Below are positions 52,521-60,607 of a stretch of 64,000 nucleotides of DNA, one piece after another. The notes beneath the pieces were generated by a model. The model was not told the DNA's origin and made no database searches. It saw nothing but the letters and a program-made list of their open reading frames with translations. Source of the DNA: Vibrio quintilis (GTDB lineage: Bacteria; Pseudomonadota; Gammaproteobacteria; Enterobacterales; Vibrionaceae). Location: assembly GCF_024529975.1 (NCBI RefSeq), contig NZ_AP024897.1:2542001-2606000 (forward strand), in the 5' to 3' direction. The first letter of the stretch is position 1. The number at the start of each line of letters is the position of its first letter. Both the position numbers and the translations under genes were made by a program.

Positions 52521-53732
52521 ATGGCAAAGCGTAAAGAGCGGGTCACCAACCATGAGCAACTGAAACTGGTCAATGCCGCACTGGTCTACCAGCTGATTGA
52601 TTTAGATGGCCCGGTGTCCCGGGTCAGTATTGCTCAGCGAAGCGCGCTGGCACCTGCCAGCGTGACCAATATCACCCGCCAGTTACTTGATCACCATTTA
52701 ATCAGCGAAGTCGCCCAACAGGCTTCCACCGGTGGACGCCCGGCCATCTCACTGACAACCCAAAAGAGCAGTTTTCATTTTGTGTCCTGTCGCCTTGGGC
52801 GGGATATGATTCAGTGCGCAGCGATGGATCTGTCAGGGCAGAGTCTCTTCGAGCAGCAGACGGACATAGAGGAACATGACAAGCAGGGGATTGTTCACAC
52901 ACTGTTTGAGCAAATTCAGCAAATCATTGATCGTTTTCCCCAAAAACGTTTTATTGCCATTGCCGTTACGATGGCTGGTTTGGTTGACCCGGCATCCGGT
53001 ATTATTCATTACTCACCAAACCATAGTATTTCAGGTCTGAAGCTCTCCGAGGTTTTAAAAGATTTTTCATTACCGGTCTACATCGGCAACGACATCAGAG
53101 CACGGGCGTTATCAGAGTTTTATCTCGGTGCTGCACAACAGTGTGATGATTTTATTCTGGTCAGTATTCACAATGGTGTGGGTGCCGGTATTATCTCTGA
53201 CGGGCAGCTATTGCTCGGCAAACACCGGCCGGTCGGGGAAATCGGCCATGTGCAAATCGATCCGTTCGGTAAGCAGTGTCACTGTGGAAGTTTTGGCTGC
53301 CTTGAAACCGTGGTGTCCAATCCGGCCATCATTGAGCAAACCCGTGAATTACTGGAGCGCGGCCACCCGAGTTGTTTAGCAGCAGAACCTTTGACGATTG
53401 AGTCCATCTGCCATGCTGCAACTCAGGGCGATGCCGTTGCAACTCACATCATGGAACAGGCTGCCAAATCTCTGGGACAGGTACTGGGGATGCTGGTGAA
53501 TGTATTTAATCCGGAAAAGATTCTGCTCTCCGGTGAAATAGCCCAGAGCAGCCCGGTGTTGTTCCCACTACTGATGCAGCAAATCAAGCGCCAGACGCTG
53601 CCGAGTTTTTCAGGTAACCTGACACTGGATCGCGCCACATTCCAGCATCAGGATACCATCGGTGGCTACGCGCTGATTAAACGCGCTTTACACGAGAGCG
53701 ATTTACTCCGGCACATTATGCAGGCTCAATAA
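52521..53732 (+). CDS. nagC: ROK-family repressor NagC
   Basis: Repressor of GlcNAc genes released by GlcNAc-6-phosphate, and a wider regulator of amino-sugar use. 403 residues: N-terminal winged helix (VSRVSIAQRSALAPASVTNITRQLLDHHLI), then the sugar-kinase-like ROK domain with the zinc motif CHCGSFGCLE at about residues 253-262 and GEIGHVQID. The ribosome site GAGAGA overlaps the nagA stop, so nagBAC is one operon. Confidence 0.95.
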   Translation: MAKRKERVTNHEQLKLVNAALVYQLIDLDGPVSRVSIAQRSALAPASVTNITRQLLDHHLISEVAQQASTGGRPAISLTTQKSSFHFVSCRLGRDMIQCAAMDLSGQSLFEQQTDIEEHDKQGIVHTLFEQIQQIIDRFPQKRFIAIAVTMAGLVDPASGIIHYSPNHSISGLKLSEVLKDFSLPVYIGNDIRARALSEFYLGAAQQCDDFILVSIHNGVGAGIISDGQLLLGKHRPVGEIGHVQIDPFGKQCHCGSFGCLETVVSNPAIIEQTRELLERGHPSCLAAEPLTIESICHAATQGDAVATHIMEQAAKSLGQVLGMLVNVFNPEKILLSGEIAQSSPVLFPLLMQQIKRQTLPSFSGNLTLDRATFQHQDTIGGYALIKRALHESDLLRHIMQAQ

Positions 53733-53736
53733 TCCC

Positions 53737-54405
53737 TCACACACCAACCAAGAGAAACACAGCCATCAGGCAGAGCACCCCACCGGCAATTTGCTCAATC
53801 CGGTGAATTTTCCTGCTCAGCAGATGCTGGACCCGCGAGTGACCCAGAAAAGAAGCCACCGCCAAATCCCAGATCAGCACAACACCGACCATCCAGACAC
53901 CACAGAAAATCTGCTGCGCGGCTGAAACATCCCTGCCGAGAATCACCGTCATTAAGCTCATATAAAACAAGGAATTCTTCGGGTTCAGTAATGCAGATGC
54001 AAGGCCAAGAAAAAATTGTTTCCCCTTTGAAACCCGATCTTCACTGACGGTATGCCAGTTTAAATCTCTCTGCCGGCTCCTGAGTAAATGATATCCAATA
54101 TAAAGCAGATAAGCCGCCCCGGCCCACTGAATTATCAGAAACAACGCATGATTATCCTTCATGATCTGCCAGCCCCCAATCACCAATGCAATGTAAACCG
54201 CATTCCCACTGGCAATGCCGAAACAAATCAGTGCACTCCCCGCCAGCCGGTAGCGGATGGCATAACCGGTAATTAAAAAGAAATCAGGGCCAGGAGAAAG
54301 CAACGCCATAAAATGGGCAAGGGCCAGCAGGAAGAAAGCCGGAGGAATCAGGGACGACAACATGCGCAATATCTCTTTACTTTTCTGTTTCAAAGCAAAG
54401 AGCAT
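53737..54405 (-). CDS. LysE/RhtB-family amino-acid exporter
   Basis: Inner-membrane exporter with about six hydrophobic segments, 222 residues, or 208 if translation begins at the ATG at 54363, which has AGAGAT upstream. Seen: the RhtB signature LSPGPDFFLITGYAIRYRLAGSALICFGIASGN and the LNPKNSLFYMSLM motif. Family substrates are homoserine, threonine and other amino acids; the specific one is unknown. The AraC gene upstream ends 13 bases before the longest start, so the two may be co-transcribed. Confidence 0.82.
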   Translation of the reverse strand: MLFALKQKSKEILRMLSSLIPPAFFLLALAHFMALLSPGPDFFLITGYAIRYRLAGSALICFGIASGNAVYIALVIGGWQIMKDNHALFLIIQWAGAAYLLYIGYHLLRSRQRDLNWHTVSEDRVSKGKQFFLGLASALLNPKNSLFYMSLMTVILGRDVSAAQQIFCGVWMVGVVLIWDLAVASFLGHSRVQHLLSRKIHRIEQIAGGVLCLMAVFLLVGV

Positions 54406-54417
54406 AACCAGCGGTCG

Positions 54418-55275
54418 TCAGGATTTATTGTCAAAAATTGACATCACCTGCCGATATTGATTCGGCGTCGCCGCCGTGTACTGAACAAAAGCCTTATGAA
54501 AATGGCTTTGATCGCTGAACCCGAGCGTCAGTGCGGTATCCGCAATCGAATAACCAGCCCGGAGTAATTTTTTCCCTTCTTCGACCCGCAGGTTATTGAT
54601 CAACGCTTTGGGCGTCATCCCATAGTCACGGGAAAAACGCCGGATAACGGTCTCAGGGCGCTGTTGAAACTCTTCTGCGAGCTCATCCAGTGAAGGCGGT
54701 GAACTGAGACGTGTCATCAAGGTTTGCTGAATACGATCACTGCTTTCCGGCCCGCTTCCCTGCTCTGCCGCATGACGGATGACCCGCGTTTCAGACGAAT
54801 CAGACTGATACAGTGCGATCAGAGACTGACAGAAAGACCGCACCAGGTCAGGTATTTCCATCGCAGATGACTGATTTGAAATCGCATCAACAATTGCCAG
54901 ATATTGCCGGAACAATCCGGGAGACTTGAGAACCGTCAGGGAAGGACCAAAATGAACCGGAGATAACCCGTTCAGCTGACAAAGCCAGTCCGGGTCGATA
55001 TACAGCATATGATAGCTCCGGTGCATCCCGCCAACCGGATTGCAGGCATGCACCACCTCAGGCGGAATAATCACCACATCACCGGTATTGAGAATTTCCC
55101 GCCGGTCATTGAAACTGACGCAGGTTTGCCCGCCGACAATCGCACCAACAGACAGCTCCGCATGCCGGTGAGCTTTATAAGGCCGCAGGCTCCGGAAAGT
55201 ACTTCTCAGTTCCAGAGGGACTGCATCATCAATGGTGTAAAAATGTTGGGAGATTTTATTTGCTGAACTCATCAT
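54418..55275 (-). CDS. AraC-family regulator with cupin domain
   Basis: A 285-residue regulator. N-terminal cupin-like sensing domain (YKAHRHAELSVGAIVGGQTCVSFNDRREILNTGDVVIIPPEVVHACNP, residues about 33-82) and two C-terminal helix-turn-helix units (PSLDELAEEFQQRPETVIRRFSRDYGMTPKALINNLRVEEGKKLL; IADTALTLGFSDQSHFHKAFVQYTAATPNQYR). GGGGAGG precedes the start. Probably regulates the adjacent exporter. Confidence 0.88.
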   Translation of the reverse strand: MMSSANKISQHFYTIDDAVPLELRSTFRSLRPYKAHRHAELSVGAIVGGQTCVSFNDRREILNTGDVVIIPPEVVHACNPVGGMHRSYHMLYIDPDWLCQLNGLSPVHFGPSLTVLKSPGLFRQYLAIVDAISNQSSAMEIPDLVRSFCQSLIALYQSDSSETRVIRHAAEQGSGPESSDRIQQTLMTRLSSPPSLDELAEEFQQRPETVIRRFSRDYGMTPKALINNLRVEEGKKLLRAGYSIADTALTLGFSDQSHFHKAFVQYTAATPNQYRQVMSIFDNKS

Positions 55276-55344
55276 GCCTCCCCTTCAATGCTTCCAAATA
55301 TGATTATCACTGACATACTTGTTTATTATTATCTCATGATTCAA

Positions 55345-55399
55345 TTGAAACCAGATACTGATAAATATATAGAAATTATAAAAAATCTGTTAAAACAGA
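55345..55399 (+). promoter_or_regulatory. Promoter and palindrome before recombinase
   Basis: A sigma-70-like pair TTGAAA (55345-55350) and TATAGA (55368-55373) with 17 bases between. Just downstream, at 55386-55399, is the inverted repeat TCTGTT-AA-AACAGA, which would cover the first transcribed bases. The same 12-base core, CTGTT-N2-AACAG, recurs at 60132-60143 on the other side of the module. Promoter calls by eye are tentative; the repeat is certain. Confidence 0.5.
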
Positions 55400-55429
55400 C
55401 ACATAAATTCATTTATCAGAGACAATAAA

Positions 55430-56371
55430 ATGATAGTGCTTGGTCAGGTTGTACAAGACTACCTACTCTTTTGTGAAAAAAACAGAGGATTATCCACACA
55501 TTCAATCAAAGCTTATCACTGTGATTTAAAACAGTTTATATCCTGTCTGGGGATACAAACTGAAATTTATCACATCGATAAAGTGGCTTTAGGCCGGTTT
55601 CATCAACACCTGGTCAGCCGTGAACTCAACCCGGCATCCATCAAAAGAAAGTTTGCCTGTATCAGAGCCATGTTTAAGTGGCTGGAGCAGGAAGAAATTC
55701 TGGATAGCAATCCGTTTTACAAATTTCATACAGAAATCAAACTCCCGAAGCGATTGCCGCGCAATGTTCCCCGGTCAGATTTGAAGCGAATGCTGCTTCA
55801 GGGACATTCACATGTGAAAGATAAAGTATCGGCACACCTCACCCACAAGAGACAGTTAAATCATCTGACTAAATTACTGTCGGCGGAATTGATGATCGCA
55901 ACCGGTTTAAGAGTTGGTGAGTTGGCCAGTATTCACATGAGTAACATTTTTCTGGCTGAGGGAAAAATAAAAATTTTAGGCAAAGGCTCCAGGGAAAGGT
56001 TTGTCTTTTTACCAGAACAGGAATTGCGTGATCTCATCAAAAATTATCTGTACGCCCGGCAAATCACAGAGCCACAGACAGATCATCTGCTGGTTAACAG
56101 TCGCGGACAACAGGCATCAACTCAATTTTTGCGCAAGCTGATTCGGGACTTATCCTCTGAAGCAAAAACCCAAACCAAAGTCACCCCACATATGCTCCGG
56201 CACAGCGCAGCCTGCGAACTCCTCGAATCTGGTTTAGACATTCGCTTTGTCCAACGCTTGCTGGGACACAGCAGTATTTCCACCACCGAAATTTACACCC
56301 ATGTTTCAGACACAGCCCTGCAAGAGAAGCTGCAACAGGCACAAATAAGGAGTCGCATTATGGTTAAGTAG
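55430..56371 (+). CDS. Tyrosine recombinase, XerC/XerD-like
   Basis: Site-specific recombinase of 313 residues. N-terminal SAM-like core-binding domain (STHSIKAYHCDLKQFISCLG) and a complete catalytic domain: Arg161 (TGLRVGEL), Lys185 (GKGSRER), His254 and Arg257 (HMLRHSAA), His280 (LLGHSSISTTEIY) and nucleophile Tyr289. It is unlikely to be housekeeping XerC or XerD, because it sits beside AT-rich cargo bounded by inverted repeats and its own last codons (MVK, stop) lie inside the left repeat. Base composition is like the host core, unlike the AT-rich genes that follow. Proposed role: inverting 56360-60089. Confidence 0.88.
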   Translation: MIVLGQVVQDYLLFCEKNRGLSTHSIKAYHCDLKQFISCLGIQTEIYHIDKVALGRFHQHLVSRELNPASIKRKFACIRAMFKWLEQEEILDSNPFYKFHTEIKLPKRLPRNVPRSDLKRMLLQGHSHVKDKVSAHLTHKRQLNHLTKLLSAELMIATGLRVGELASIHMSNIFLAEGKIKILGKGSRERFVFLPEQELRDLIKNYLYARQITEPQTDHLLVNSRGQQASTQFLRKLIRDLSSEAKTQTKVTPHMLRHSAACELLESGLDIRFVQRLLGHSSISTTEIYTHVSDTALQEKLQQAQIRSRIMVK

Positions 56372-56402
56372 GGATAACTAATAATTATGGTTAAAATGAT
56401 TG
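56360..56402 (+). repeat. Left inverted repeat of the switch (IRL)
   Basis: A 43-bp repeat matching the minus strand of 60047-60089 at 39 positions. The inner part, 56370-56395 (beginning AGGGATAACTAATAATT), is identical over 26 bases. Differences fall at 56363, 56368, 56369 and 56396. It spans the last codons and stop of the recombinase gene and the ribosome-binding region, ATG and first codons of the SHMT-like gene. Inside it, TAACTA-N7-TGGTTA forms a partial dyad like a tyrosine-recombinase core site. Confidence 0.9.
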
Positions 56403-57646
56403 TACAAGAAAAATTGAGAAAATATGCGGAATTACTTGATAATTTTGAAAAAAACAACAGTAACACTATTCCGTTATGCGCCGCAGAGACCATAGTATCA
56501 AATCTTGTAAAAGCCCCTCTAAGAAGCTCCTTCTCTGAAAGATACATAAAGTCTGGAATTAAAAACTTTGATGCATCTAAAGAATTTATCGGTAGCCAAT
56601 ATATATACCCCGTTTACCAGCTTATAAGTGAGATATGCCTTGAGTTATTTGGCGCACAATATGCTGATGCACGACCTTTATCTGGAATGAATGCAGTTCT
56701 GACTTCTTTGATGTCAATAACTAACCATGGAGATAACATCTTACTTCTACATCCGGATGCAGGTGCGCATGAGTCTTATCCCCAAATATGTGATAGACTG
56801 GGACTGAAAACAACGTATATCCCTTTCGACTTAGATAATATTCGATATGATATTGATGAAACCAACAAATTACTAAATAATCAAAAATATAAGGCAATAG
56901 TAATCCCCCCTTCTGATTTAATTGACCAACCACCTTTAGATAAACTGATTATCCCTATTGAAACAATAGTATTTTATGACTGCACGCAGTCTTTTGGACT
57001 AATAGCTTCTGGCCATCATTTAAATCCAATGAAGTTATCCAATCAGGTTATTTTACTTGGTGGTACACATAAAACGATATCAGGCCCAACATGTGGTCTT
57101 ATACTCTGTAATGATAAACATTTATCAACAATCTTAGAAAATAAAATAACACCAATATACGTAAGAAATCCACACCCTCACCATATAGCTTCTTTACTAA
57201 TGGCTCTTATAGAATTTATTGAGTATGGAACTGAATATATGAAAAATATAATAACCACCTCAAATACTCTTGGATGTCTATTATCAAAACATGGTTTTTC
57301 TGTAAAAAAAATCGATAAGTTACATTATTCTAACACACATCAACTATTTATATCTTTAAATAAAAATGACGCTATAAATATGGAAAAAAACGCACGATTA
57401 CTAAATATATCTTTAGATAAGAAATCAAAAAAAATGTACGGTGATGCTGGAATAAGAATTGGTGTCCAAGCAATTACTCGACTTGGATGGGGGAAAGAAG
57501 AGTTAGATATTCTAGCGAGCATCCTTTCTAAAATGAAATATGAACATCTAAGTCCATCAATAATAAAAATGGCTAGTCAACTCAGAGGTAGAGATAAATT
57601 AATATACACAATCGATGCTAGTGCACATGAATTTCTAAATACTTAA
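56387..57646 (+). CDS. SHMT-like PLP-dependent enzyme
   Basis: A fold-type I PLP protein of 419 residues related to serine hydroxymethyltransferase. Seen: AAETIVSN near residue 32 (SHMT has an E-x-x-x-S here), LFGAQYADARPLSGMNAVL at 88-106, cofactor Asp198 in FYDCTQSFGLIASG, and the Schiff-base Lys229 in GGTHKTISGP. Odd: the His that stacks on PLP in SHMT (DMAHVAG) is Gln201 here, and the usual GPRGG after the lysine is GPTCG, so canonical tetrahydrofolate-dependent SHMT chemistry is doubtful. AT-rich, unlike the recombinase upstream. Starts 16 bases after the recombinase stop, so it is probably expressed with it in this orientation. True substrate unknown. Confidence 0.8.
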   Translation: MVKMIVQEKLRKYAELLDNFEKNNSNTIPLCAAETIVSNLVKAPLRSSFSERYIKSGIKNFDASKEFIGSQYIYPVYQLISEICLELFGAQYADARPLSGMNAVLTSLMSITNHGDNILLLHPDAGAHESYPQICDRLGLKTTYIPFDLDNIRYDIDETNKLLNNQKYKAIVIPPSDLIDQPPLDKLIIPIETIVFYDCTQSFGLIASGHHLNPMKLSNQVILLGGTHKTISGPTCGLILCNDKHLSTILENKITPIYVRNPHPHHIASLLMALIEFIEYGTEYMKNIITTSNTLGCLLSKHGFSVKKIDKLHYSNTHQLFISLNKNDAINMEKNARLLNISLDKKSKKMYGDAGIRIGVQAITRLGWGKEELDILASILSKMKYEHLSPSIIKMASQLRGRDKLIYTIDASAHEFLNT

Positions 57647-60062
57647 TACTATCCAATCCTTGCTGAACTATATTTATATCTCTATTTAATTTTAGATTTC
57701 CAAGATCGTTCAGCAAAAATTCTACAGATTCTTTTATTCCAATTTTGAATTTTTCTTGCATAAAAAATTTTATTAATCTTGCTCTGACTAAAGTTATTTT
57801 CATGTTCAATTCTCTTGCTACATTCTCCACATAAATAACCTTATTTATTAATTCTGACTCTGATCTACAAAAACATATTTCATCCGAGAATATTTCACAA
57901 ATACAAGCGCATAGAATTGCACTTGTATATAAATTTCTATCACCATTTTCTAACGTTTGTGACATTACTTGTAAATAATAATCGGAAGCTTCTTTATACT
58001 TACCAGAAAATCTTAAGTTATCTCCTTTTCCATACAATCCGTTAATTATAGTCCTTAAATTATTTCTTCTTGCTATATCCAAAGATGTTTCAAGAGCATT
58101 CTCAGCGCTAGGAATATCACCGAGCAAACGTTGACATCTGGAGTAATTTCTCCATAAAGCAGATTCTAATGAGGGACTTTCTAAGTCAAATGTATTAAGT
58201 ATCACTTTAAAAGATTCTAAAGTTACTTTTTCTCCAAGAGTAAATAAAATTGAAAACTGACTATTCAAACTACGGAGAAACATTATATCATTGTTTGACG
58301 GACACTTACCTTTAATTTCTTCGTATATCCTATAGGCTTCGAGTAGATCATCACCTATATGTCCTGTTAAATGAGCATACAGCCAAAGAGATTCCTTTTC
58401 TTCTTTTATCCATTTTAACTCTTTTGCCCGAGTAACAAGAGCCATAGCTTGCGCTCTTGATAAGTCATATTGGTTGAGTAAATGGTCTAGATCAGCAACA
58501 GCATAAAAAACATTAAACTCAAATTTGCTAGTTATATTTGACACTTGTTTATTTGAAAATTCATATAAATAAGACGATTTAGTTAACGCTTTTGCCTTTT
58601 GATAATCACCAGTAGCTAGAAGGGATAGCATGTAACCATATAGAGCTTGATTTTTTATGTTTGTATCACTATGAAAAACTGAATCATTACCAGCCCAAGC
58701 CTCTACATTTTCCCAAAAAGAAATTAAAAATATGTAATTTTGCCCAAGAATTTCTTTATTTAAAGTGTCTGTTATATCCATTATTTTATTTTTCATTAGA
58801 GCGTTAGATAAAGCATCCAATATAATTGATTCTAATTTATATTTTCTCTCAAGAAATGAAGATGCCACTTTGGACATACTGGAAATAATTTTTCTTTCAT
58901 ATTCTAAACAGATATCTCTAATAAGATCATGAGCTTTAACACAAGTCTCTTGGCCAAAATTATTTTCTATAATGGTAGATTGCTGTTTAAGTTTTCTCAG
59001 TGAAGTATCAACTCGAGAAAACTGAGCCAGATTAATACTAGAACTAGGAATATTTGTTACAACAAGATTACACAAACATATAAAAATAAGTACATCTCTC
59101 TCATCTTGAGAAAGCCCTGAATATATCTCAGAAATAAAATATGAACTAAATCCATCAATATTATCTGGAGATTTAAGCTTTGAATCTAATGTAAAAAAAT
59201 TAAGGTAAAGAGGTAGTCCTATACTTTTTATGTAAATTTTATTAAGCATAGCATCATTTATGGTTATTCCTTTTGATTCAATAAAAGTCTGACAATGATT
59301 TTCATTGAAAGGCTCTAATTTTTGTGACTGTATTGATAAATGAGGGTCCACCACTTTAAATATTGAACCAATAATAAAAAAGTCTGAAGGGCGAACATTT
59401 GTATATTGTCTAATTAGTTTTGTTAAAGACTGCATAGCCGCAACATTGTTTACATTATCTAAAATGAAACAAATTTTTTCACTTTTGTATATTTTATCGA
59501 TTTGCATTGCTAAATCAGATATACTTTCGGCTCGCTTATCACAGGCCATTTCACCTAGAACAGCTATAGAACTCTCCAGTTCAGTAGTATCAACCACATC
59601 TAAATATATCACATTATTGGTTGTTTTTTTTACCTGATCCTGATTTATTTTACTTATTAACTTATAACATTCACCTCTATTTAAAATATCGCCTATGTAC
59701 TTCAAATACTCACTTTTTCCAACACCTCTTTGACCATAAATAGATAAAATATTCCTTGTTTTTAGGTGCATAAGAGTGTTAACCACATCGTCTTTTCTAT
59801 TTATGAACTTAGATGGATTAGTATAATAGATCTTTATTGGGATGGTGCTTTTTGGAGAATTACTTTTTTCATGTATATAGCTAACTATATTTAAAGAAGC
59901 ATAAACTGCCCCAAGTAATGCACAAATTGTGGATACGAGCACTTGAATTAGTTTAAGATCGGTAACTCCTTTAGGAATTCCATACAAATACAAGACAGCC
60001 AAGGAAATTCCCATTAGTAATATAAATGTAACTAACAGTAAACGACCAATCACTTTAACCAT
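57618..60062 (-). CDS. Membrane-anchored STAND-type NTPase with repeat domain
   Basis: An 814-residue protein. Two N-terminal membrane segments (about residues 7-27 and 38-62), then a P-loop NTPase with Walker A GQRGVGKS (110-117), Walker B ICFILDN (197-203) and a sensor-like strand DFFIIGS, a winged-helix-like middle (about 300-400), and a long helical C-terminal half with TPR-like character (GDYQKAKALTKSSYLYEF; GDIPSAENALETSLDIARRNN; GKYKEASDYYLQVM). This architecture is typical of NB-ARC/NACHT-like STAND signalling proteins, many of which act in phage defence. No effector domain is obvious other than the membrane segments. The first codons, MVK, lie in the right inverted repeat. The end overlaps the SHMT-like gene by 29 bases. 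Confidence 0.78.
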   Translation of the reverse strand: MVKVIGRLLLVTFILLMGISLAVLYLYGIPKGVTDLKLIQVLVSTICALLGAVYASLNIVSYIHEKSNSPKSTIPIKIYYTNPSKFINRKDDVVNTLMHLKTRNILSIYGQRGVGKSEYLKYIGDILNRGECYKLISKINQDQVKKTTNNVIYLDVVDTTELESSIAVLGEMACDKRAESISDLAMQIDKIYKSEKICFILDNVNNVAAMQSLTKLIRQYTNVRPSDFFIIGSIFKVVDPHLSIQSQKLEPFNENHCQTFIESKGITINDAMLNKIYIKSIGLPLYLNFFTLDSKLKSPDNIDGFSSYFISEIYSGLSQDERDVLIFICLCNLVVTNIPSSSINLAQFSRVDTSLRKLKQQSTIIENNFGQETCVKAHDLIRDICLEYERKIISSMSKVASSFLERKYKLESIILDALSNALMKNKIMDITDTLNKEILGQNYIFLISFWENVEAWAGNDSVFHSDTNIKNQALYGYMLSLLATGDYQKAKALTKSSYLYEFSNKQVSNITSKFEFNVFYAVADLDHLLNQYDLSRAQAMALVTRAKELKWIKEEKESLWLYAHLTGHIGDDLLEAYRIYEEIKGKCPSNNDIMFLRSLNSQFSILFTLGEKVTLESFKVILNTFDLESPSLESALWRNYSRCQRLLGDIPSAENALETSLDIARRNNLRTIINGLYGKGDNLRFSGKYKEASDYYLQVMSQTLENGDRNLYTSAILCACICEIFSDEICFCRSESELINKVIYVENVARELNMKITLVRARLIKFFMQEKFKIGIKESVEFLLNDLGNLKLNRDINIVQQGLDSIKYLEIHVH

Positions 60063-60089
60063 AATTATTAGTTATCCCTTTTTAATCAT
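60047..60089 (-). repeat. Right inverted repeat of the switch (IRR)
   Basis: Reverse-complement partner of 56360-56402. It covers the ribosome-binding region, ATG and first codons of the STAND NTPase gene. The 26 identical bases are 60054-60079, and six more (60047-60052) match after a single mismatch. Confidence 0.9.
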
Positions 60090-60118
60090 TCTTGTGCTCA
60101 CTGCGTGAGCCATGTCTG

Positions 60119-60147
60119 GTAAAATCAAATGCTGTTATAACAGTCAA
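60119..60147 (-). promoter_or_regulatory. Promoter-like sequence and palindrome facing the NTPase gene
   Basis: On the minus strand: TTGACT (60142-60147) and, 17 bases on, TTTTAC (60119-60124), a good -35 with a weak -10. The palindrome CTGTTATAACAG (60132-60143) fills much of the space between them. It has the same CTGTT-N2-AACAG core as the site at 55387-55398 before the recombinase. A hairpin GCTCAC-TGC-GTGAGC (60096-60110) follows in the leader. If active, the NTPase gene would be expressed from here in the present orientation. Confidence 0.45.
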
Positions 60148-60607
60148 TATAAATATAGTAGCATAAAGTAACTTAGCATAGCTTATAGATACAAAATAAT
60201 TAGTGATAACCCTGTTGTTTTTTCAAAAAACTTAATAGTCATTTGTAAAAAAGCGTCATCAGTTAAGCGATAAATACAATCCCCCCCTTTCTGAATGCCG
60301 ATGCTCCTGCCAGAATTACCCAATAACGACTGACTTCGGAATCTTACCCGCAGCCATAACATCTCCCGCTAAAACAATATGAAACAGGAAAATAAACACA
60401 GAATTCGCCCCACGAAACGTTACCCGGCTCTGAACTCTCAGATGAATCGATGGTAAAATCAGGGCGGCTCAGCCAGAATAGCAAATAACAGCCTTATCAA
60501 CAGGAGTTGTTTGGTGATGCATTTTGCCTGCAGGATGCAGACCGGTGTCAGGAAGAAGCCATCAATTGTGATTCGCAGTTCCGATAAGAGACAGAGGTAA
60601 TTACCGG
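60148..60607. other. Right flank of the switch, non-coding
   Basis: No supported gene. The base composition changes from AT-rich to normal near 60245, marking the probable right edge of acquired DNA. On the minus strand a frame starts with GGGAG and ATG at 60357 (MAAGKIPKSVVIG) but stops after 13 codons; a one-base shift would continue for about 47 more codons. This may be a decayed gene start. The right part holds the promoter of the hydrolase gene at 60608. Confidence 0.4.

Larger units (their letters stand above)
56360..60089. mobile_element. Putative invertible two-gene segment
   Basis: A 3.7-kb segment bounded by 43-bp inverted repeats and holding two convergent genes whose start codons both lie in the repeats, with a tyrosine recombinase directly outside the left end. 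Seen: the repeats, the gene orientations, the 29-base overlap of the gene ends, and the low GC of the cargo. Inferred: recombination between the repeats inverts the segment, so that either the SHMT-like gene or the NTPase gene sits behind the recombinase. No target duplication is visible at the outer edges, which argues against simple transposition. Confidence 0.7.

Noticed and set aside
55387..55398. LexA box before the recombinase
   Set aside because: LexA sites have eight bases between CTGT and ACAG; this has four, so SOS control is not supported.
55430..56371. Housekeeping XerC or XerD
   Set aside because: It sits alone with AT-rich cargo and ends within an inverted repeat; none of the usual xerC or xerD neighbours are present.
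56360..60089. Composite transposon with terminal inverted repeats
   Set aside because: No transposase inside, no target-site duplication at the edges, and the repeats contain the start codons of both genes, which fits an inversion site better.
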